Origin: a virus
Direction: 5' to 3' (one strand)
Length of the DNA: 24,734 nt
Virus record (IMG/VR): IMGVR_UViG_3300027710_000128
Location: 1-24,734 of that record
The translations under genes were made by a program, and so were the position numbers. Shown piece after piece: positions 21,735 to 24,734 of this stretch (positions within the stretch are counted from its first letter, which is position 1; each line of letters opens with the position of its first letter). The notes beneath the pieces are model-generated. The model was not told where the DNA came from and did not search any database. It worked only from the letters and a program-made list of their open reading frames with translations.

Positions 21735-21949
21735 GTAAATTAAATGTAAATATCGGTCCAAATGATATGCAACCGATTCAATGTAAAGAATGTGACGGAA
21801 TGTATTTTCGTCAAGTAGTAGCAATCAACAAAGTATCAAAATTCTTAACAGGGTCAGATAAAGATACAATGGTGCCGGTACCGGTATTTCGTTGTGATGA
21901 CTGCGGAGCAATACCTGAAGAGTTTCAGCCAATTAAACTGAAAAAGTAA
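21731..21949 (+). CDS. Small zinc-ribbon protein
   Basis: A 72-residue protein with C-K-E-C near 18-21 and C-D-D-C near 55-58, a probable four-Cys zinc ribbon, and a basic end. Similar small proteins sit between clamp-loader genes in other T4-like phages as I recall. Role unknown; it could assist the clamp loader or act in transcription. One-base overlap with the next start. Confidence 0.7.
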   Translation: MSKLNVNIGPNDMQPIQCKECDGMYFRQVVAINKVSKFLTGSDKDTMVPVPVFRCDDCGAIPEEFQPIKLKK

Positions 21950-22164
21950 TGTCAATACCATATCACAAAAGCACAGTAACTGTTGTATTTAAAACATCTA
22001 ATAGATCTAATGCTAAAACAAAAATAAAAACGTTTCGCAATAAATCAATTGACGATATTTTATCAGCTAAAAGAATTATAGGAATTCCGGAGACTTCAAT
22101 TATTTTAGAATTGGGTATAGGTAAAGAATTAGAATATCAATACAAAAAACGATATAAATTATAA
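21949..22164 (+). CDS. Small basic protein, unknown
   Basis: A 71-residue protein, rich in Lys and Arg, with strand-like V-T-V-V-F-K-T-S and I-I-L-E-L-G-I-G segments, perhaps a small beta-alpha fold. No recognised domain. It is coupled to both neighbours by TAATG junctions within the clamp-loader operon, which supports it being real. Confidence 0.6.
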   Translation: MSIPYHKSTVTVVFKTSNRSNAKTKIKTFRNKSIDDILSAKRIIGIPETSIILELGIGKELEYQYKKRYKL

Positions 22165-22643
22165 TGGCAAAACAAAAAGTTATTAAACCTGTAAAAGTTG
22201 CTGCGCCAAAAGGTGCAACAATATTTGATTTCATTGATGGACTAACTCATAAAAAGAAAGAGTGGGATCAATGGTCGGAAACTGATCAAAAAAAGTTTAC
22301 TGTGTTTATTGTTAATCGATGGTTAAGTATGCGAATGGAATTTACAGAATTAATTAATGAATTTCAAACATATACTATAGGATTGTTACGCCCACAAGAA
22401 ACGTATCGATTGTATCATGAATTTCTTCCTGCATCAAAAGGATTTTCAAAATATATAAAAGGCAAATCCGAAGACAAATACGATAAAGCATTGATTGTTC
22501 AAATTGCAGAGCATTACCAGATAGGTTGTTCAGAAGCTGCAGATTATATTGAATTAATGGATATGGCTGAATGCGAACGAATCTTAACGTTATATGGATA
22601 TAGTGATGGCGACAAGAAAAAATTATTAAAAGGAATTAAATGA
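22164..22643 (+). CDS. Probable clamp-loader small subunit, T4 gp62-like
   Basis: A 159-residue helical protein. F-D-F-I-D-G-L-T-H-K-K-K, then F-I-V-N-R-W-L-S-M near 48-56 and F-L-P-A-S-K-G-F-S-K-Y-I-K near 88-100 match the pattern of gp62 homologues in marine T4-like phages (V-N-R-x-L-S, then P-K-x-x-R-x-x-K-W). gp62 links gp44 subunits in the loader and has no ATPase site, as here. Position behind gp44 supports this. Its stop overlaps the next start (ATGA). Confidence 0.75.
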   Translation: MAKQKVIKPVKVAAPKGATIFDFIDGLTHKKKEWDQWSETDQKKFTVFIVNRWLSMRMEFTELINEFQTYTIGLLRPQETYRLYHEFLPASKGFSKYIKGKSEDKYDKALIVQIAEHYQIGCSEAADYIELMDMAECERILTLYGYSDGDKKKLLKGIK

Positions 22644-22879
22644 GCAACATAAATACACAATCACATTACAAAGGTAACGATAGCCTTTATAAGTTTGCTG
22701 AAGAGTGGGCATTGAACTCGTACGAATTCGATATCATTAAACGCATTGTAAGATGCCGGCACAAAGGATCCTTTCATCAAGATTTAATAAAGACCCAAGA
22801 TTTAATTGGTATTTATCTTCACGAGCAACAACATAATTATATACAAATTGCTCCAGATTACTTGGATATAAGTAAATAG
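22640..22879 (+). CDS. Small conserved phage protein, DUF3310-like
   Basis: A 79-residue protein with H-Y-K-G-N-D-S-L-Y-K-F-A-E-E-W, Y-E-F-D-I-I-K-R-I-V-R-C-R-H-K-G-S-F, then D-L-I-K-T-Q-D-L-I and a helical end. This recalls the DUF3310 group, which is widespread in phages and of unknown function; I am moderately sure. It ends in TAG and closes the clamp-loader run; the next gene has its own upstream element. Confidence 0.6.
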   Translation: MSNINTQSHYKGNDSLYKFAEEWALNSYEFDIIKRIVRCRHKGSFHQDLIKTQDLIGIYLHEQQHNYIQIAPDYLDISK

Positions 22880-22880
22880 T

Positions 22881-22895
22881 TTCATATAATATAGT
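22881..22895 (+). promoter_or_regulatory. -10-like element abutting the nuclease start
   Basis: TATAATATAGTATGA at 22885-22899 is identical to the element at 16000-16014, again ending in the start codon. It lies in the short gap after a TAG stop. Confidence 0.5.
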
Positions 22896-23852
22896 ATGAA
22901 ATCAGGAAATTATTTAGCACCTATATATCGTTTATCAATCCGCGATGCGGCAACCGTACCTAGAAAGATATCATATTCTCAATGGTCCATGTATGAACGA
23001 TGTCCATTATCTTGGAAGTTAGCATACATTGATGGGTTAGCCCCATTCCAAGCATCAATTGACACATGTTTTGGAACAGCATTTCACGAAACATTCCAAC
23101 ACTTCTTAACGGTATTGTATACAGATTCAGTAAAGCGTGCCGAAAACATAAATTTTCGAGAAGTATTAACAAATAAACTTCGTGAAGAATATGCACGATG
23201 TGTTGCCGAATCAGGAGGAGTTCATTTTTCAAATGCTTTGCAAATGGCAGAATATTTAGAAGATGGCGTTGCTATTTTTGATTGGTTTGCAAAAAGACGA
23301 TCACAATATTTTTCTAGCAAAAATTATGAACTAGTAGCAATTGAAATGGAACTATGTACTCCCGCATCCAAAGCAAACCCATCTGTATTTTGGTATGGGT
23401 TTATTGATGTTGTTATTAGACACGTGCCTTCCGGAAACATAGAAATATATGATATAAAAACATCCCGACAAGGTTGGAACAAATATCAAAAAGCAGACAA
23501 TTTAAAAGCAGCACAACTAATTGCATATAAAAATTACTTTGCACAACAATTTGGTACACCTGTAGAAAAAATTGATGTTGAATTCTTTATTGTGAAACGA
23601 AAGATGATTGAAGAATCAATGTTTCCACAAAAGCGAGTGCAAAACTTTAAGCCGGCGTCAGGGACAGTAACTCAACGCAAAGTACAAAAACAAATTGATG
23701 CATTCGTTGAAGCATGTTTTGATTTAGAAGGAAATCGTAATGATGCCAGAAAATACATGGCAATATCAGGTAAAGGTGATAAAAATTGTAAGTATTGTCC
23801 ATTTAAAACAGATTATGAAAATTGTCCTAAAGAAGCTAGGATTCGCGAATAA
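22896..23852 (+). CDS. PD-(D/E)XK nuclease, Cas4/RecB-like
   Basis: A 318-residue nuclease. Residues 25-50 have I-S-Y-S-Q-W-S-M-Y-E-R-C-P-L-S-W-K, the usual opening of RecB/Cas4-type nucleases; G-T-A-F-H-E at 60-65 supplies the motif His; G-F-I-D-V-V supplies the first Asp near 171, and I-Y-D-I-K-T-S the D-x-K near 185-187. C36 with C298-x2-C301-x8-C310 forms a likely 4Fe-4S site, as in Cas4 and AddB. It probably trims or processes DNA ends in recombination or host DNA breakdown. A CRISPR role is not suggested, since there are no cas genes or arrays here. Confidence 0.88.
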   Translation: MKSGNYLAPIYRLSIRDAATVPRKISYSQWSMYERCPLSWKLAYIDGLAPFQASIDTCFGTAFHETFQHFLTVLYTDSVKRAENINFREVLTNKLREEYARCVAESGGVHFSNALQMAEYLEDGVAIFDWFAKRRSQYFSSKNYELVAIEMELCTPASKANPSVFWYGFIDVVIRHVPSGNIEIYDIKTSRQGWNKYQKADNLKAAQLIAYKNYFAQQFGTPVEKIDVEFFIVKRKMIEESMFPQKRVQNFKPASGTVTQRKVQKQIDAFVEACFDLEGNRNDARKYMAISGKGDKNCKYCPFKTDYENCPKEARIRE

Positions 23853-23870
23853 AATTTATTATATTAAGTT

Positions 23871-24083
23871 ATGCACAAACATCAACATGTATACATTTAT
23901 CAATTTGAGATGAAAAATCATTCTACGTGGAGAGGTATGCATACGTGCACAATGGAATATTCTTTATGTACAGATATTACCGGGCCAACTCATAAACAAA
24001 ATCAATTGTTATTAGAACAAATGTTACGGACTGTATATGGGCATATGCCTAAAAGTGTTAAATTTTTACAAGAAAAAATATAA
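23871..24083 (+). CDS. Small His-rich protein, unknown
   Basis: A 70-residue protein beginning M-H-K-H-Q-H-V-Y-I-Y, with W-R-G-M-H-T-C-T-M-E-Y and a C-terminal helix (L-L-L-E-Q-M-L-R-T-V-Y-G). Many His and two Cys might bind a metal, but no known motif is complete. Start has the AAGTT-ATG context; the stop overlaps the next start by one base. Confidence 0.55.
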   Translation: MHKHQHVYIYQFEMKNHSTWRGMHTCTMEYSLCTDITGPTHKQNQLLLEQMLRTVYGHMPKSVKFLQEKI

Positions 24084-24484
24084 TGAAACTAGTAGCAATA
24101 ATTGGCAATACCAATTGGCAAAGTCGTAGAAAGATTCAAGAAATATTATTTAACTTGAAATCTCAATTTAATGATGATGTTAAAATTGTCGGAGCTGGAG
24201 GTGAAGGGGCTAATCATATGATTCGAAAAGCTGCCTTAGAGTTCGGAATGCAGTATGAAGAATATAATCCATCATTTTCAGGACGCAACATTTATTCAGC
24301 AATGCCTGATTCATATTATGGTAAGCCATATCATTTTTCACAGTTACATCATCGCATGAAATTAATTGCACAACGGTGTGATCATATGTTGATACTAACA
24401 AATGAAGATACATTAGACCCAGTATTAAAAACAGCATATAACAACATAAACAAGCTTAAAAAACCGGTTGTTATATTAGGTTGA
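24083..24484 (+). CDS. SLOG-fold (DprA/YspA-like) nucleotide-binding protein
   Basis: A 133-residue Rossmann-like protein. The first strand V-A-I-I-G-N-T-N-W is followed by R-R-K-I-Q-E-I-L, then V-K-I-V-G-A-G-G-E-G-A-N-H-M-I-R-K-A-A near residues 33-51, a Gly-rich ligand loop of the SLOG type, and C-D-H-M-L-I-L-T-N near 93-101 with a final P-V-V-I-L-G strand. Relatives bind nucleotides or nucleotide-derived signals; some act in anti-phage defence and others in DNA handling. The precise role here is unknown. Confidence 0.65.
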   Translation: MKLVAIIGNTNWQSRRKIQEILFNLKSQFNDDVKIVGAGGEGANHMIRKAALEFGMQYEEYNPSFSGRNIYSAMPDSYYGKPYHFSQLHHRMKLIAQRCDHMLILTNEDTLDPVLKTAYNNINKLKKPVVILG

Positions 24485-24497
24485 TATATTTATATAA
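24483..24497 (+). promoter_or_regulatory. TATATTTATATA late-promoter-like motif
   Basis: GATATATTTATATAA lies about 30 bases before ATG 24527, with AAAAAGGA at 24510-24517 as ribosome-binding site. It matches the TATTTATA motif before 11206, 14347 and 15483 and is spaced like a conventional promoter plus leader. Confidence 0.45.
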
Positions 24498-24526
24498 AAG
24501 TTATAATAAAAAAGGAATAGTTATAA

Positions 24527-24734
24527 ATGGAATTACCAAAATTACAAGAAATCGATACAAACAAACCTAGAAAAAAGAAAATTCTTTTATTAGGCGATGA
24601 TTTTCGTTTACCATCAGGAATTGGGACGATCTGCCGTGAAATTATAATGAATACAGTTCAGCATTATGATTGGATTCAGTTAGGCGCTGCATTACAACAT
24701 CCAGAAGCAGGCAAAGGGTTTGATTTGTCACAAG
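24527..24734 (+). CDS. Glycosyltransferase-like protein, N-terminal part (runs off window)
   Basis: ATG 24527 opens a frame that continues to the window end (69 codons seen). After a short basic segment comes I-L-L-L-G-D-D-F-R-L-P-S-G-I-G-T-I-C-R-E-I-I, the start of phage GT4-like glycosyltransferases as I recall them (first strand, then G-I-G-T for the phosphate-binding loop), and W-I-Q-L-G-A-A-L-Q-H-P-E-A-G-K. It would be a second glycosyltransferase in the region, with its own upstream motif. The donor domain is outside the window. Confidence 0.7.
   Translation, partial: MELPKLQEIDTNKPRKKKILLLGDDFRLPSGIGTICREIIMNTVQHYDWIQLGAALQHPEAGKGFDLSQ

Overview
This window looks like the replication and nucleotide-metabolism core of a T4-like tailed phage (large-genome myovirus type, Caudoviricetes). 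All genes read left to right, coding is dense with many ATGA/TAATG overlaps, the DNA is AT-rich, and the replication proteins are of T4 type: UvsX recombinase (partial), 5'-3' exonuclease, gp41-like helicase, gp43-like DNA polymerase, gp45 sliding clamp, gp44 and probable gp62 clamp-loader subunits. Most starts lack a good Shine-Dalgarno sequence, which would fit a Bacteroidota-like host, but the host call is weak.

Layout. 1-3706: uvsX end, an HNH homing endonuclease, the exonuclease and the helicase, closed by a terminator. 3799-6975: a class II (B12-dependent) ribonucleotide reductase, then small genes including two whose products begin with a probable capsid-targeting peptide. 7034-11170: GTP cyclohydrolase I, QueD and QueE (7-deazaguanine pathway), thioredoxin, GroES-like co-chaperonin, a phosphoribosyltransferase and several small unknowns. 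11206-14312: a GIY-YIG homing endonuclease directly in front of DNA polymerase. 14347-15917: two more capsid-targeting-type proteins, one with leucine-rich repeats, each behind the same exact 32-bp upstream repeat, closed by a second terminator. 16011-19476: a cassette of a nucleotidyltransferase-like protein, a probable T-fold protein, a glycosyltransferase and a DpdA-type transglycosylase. 19489-22879: clamp, dUTPase, clamp loader and small proteins. 22896-24734: a Cas4/RecB-like nuclease, a SLOG-fold protein and the start of another glycosyltransferase. No stretch of more than 300 bases lacks a gene; I saw no tRNA, rRNA or CRISPR array.

How it fits together. FolE, QueD and QueE make the 7-deazaguanine precursor, and DpdA would insert the base into phage DNA; QueC is not in the window. 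RNR, thioredoxin, dUTPase and the phosphoribosyltransferase supply nucleotides to the replisome. The proteins carrying the 10-residue leader ending in L-x-E are probably packaged in the head and may be injected.

Most striking observation: the exonuclease gene is interrupted by one in-frame TAG placed exactly between two identical CTT codons (1343-1351). Immediately before it is a 12-bp inverted repeat (1298-1342), and just upstream is an overlapping homing endonuclease gene. A six-nucleotide ribosomal hop from CUU to CUU would restore the conserved D-G-L-N-T-F active-site motif exactly. This resembles a miniature of the T4 gene 60 / mobA bypass cassette and is the best candidate here for something undescribed.
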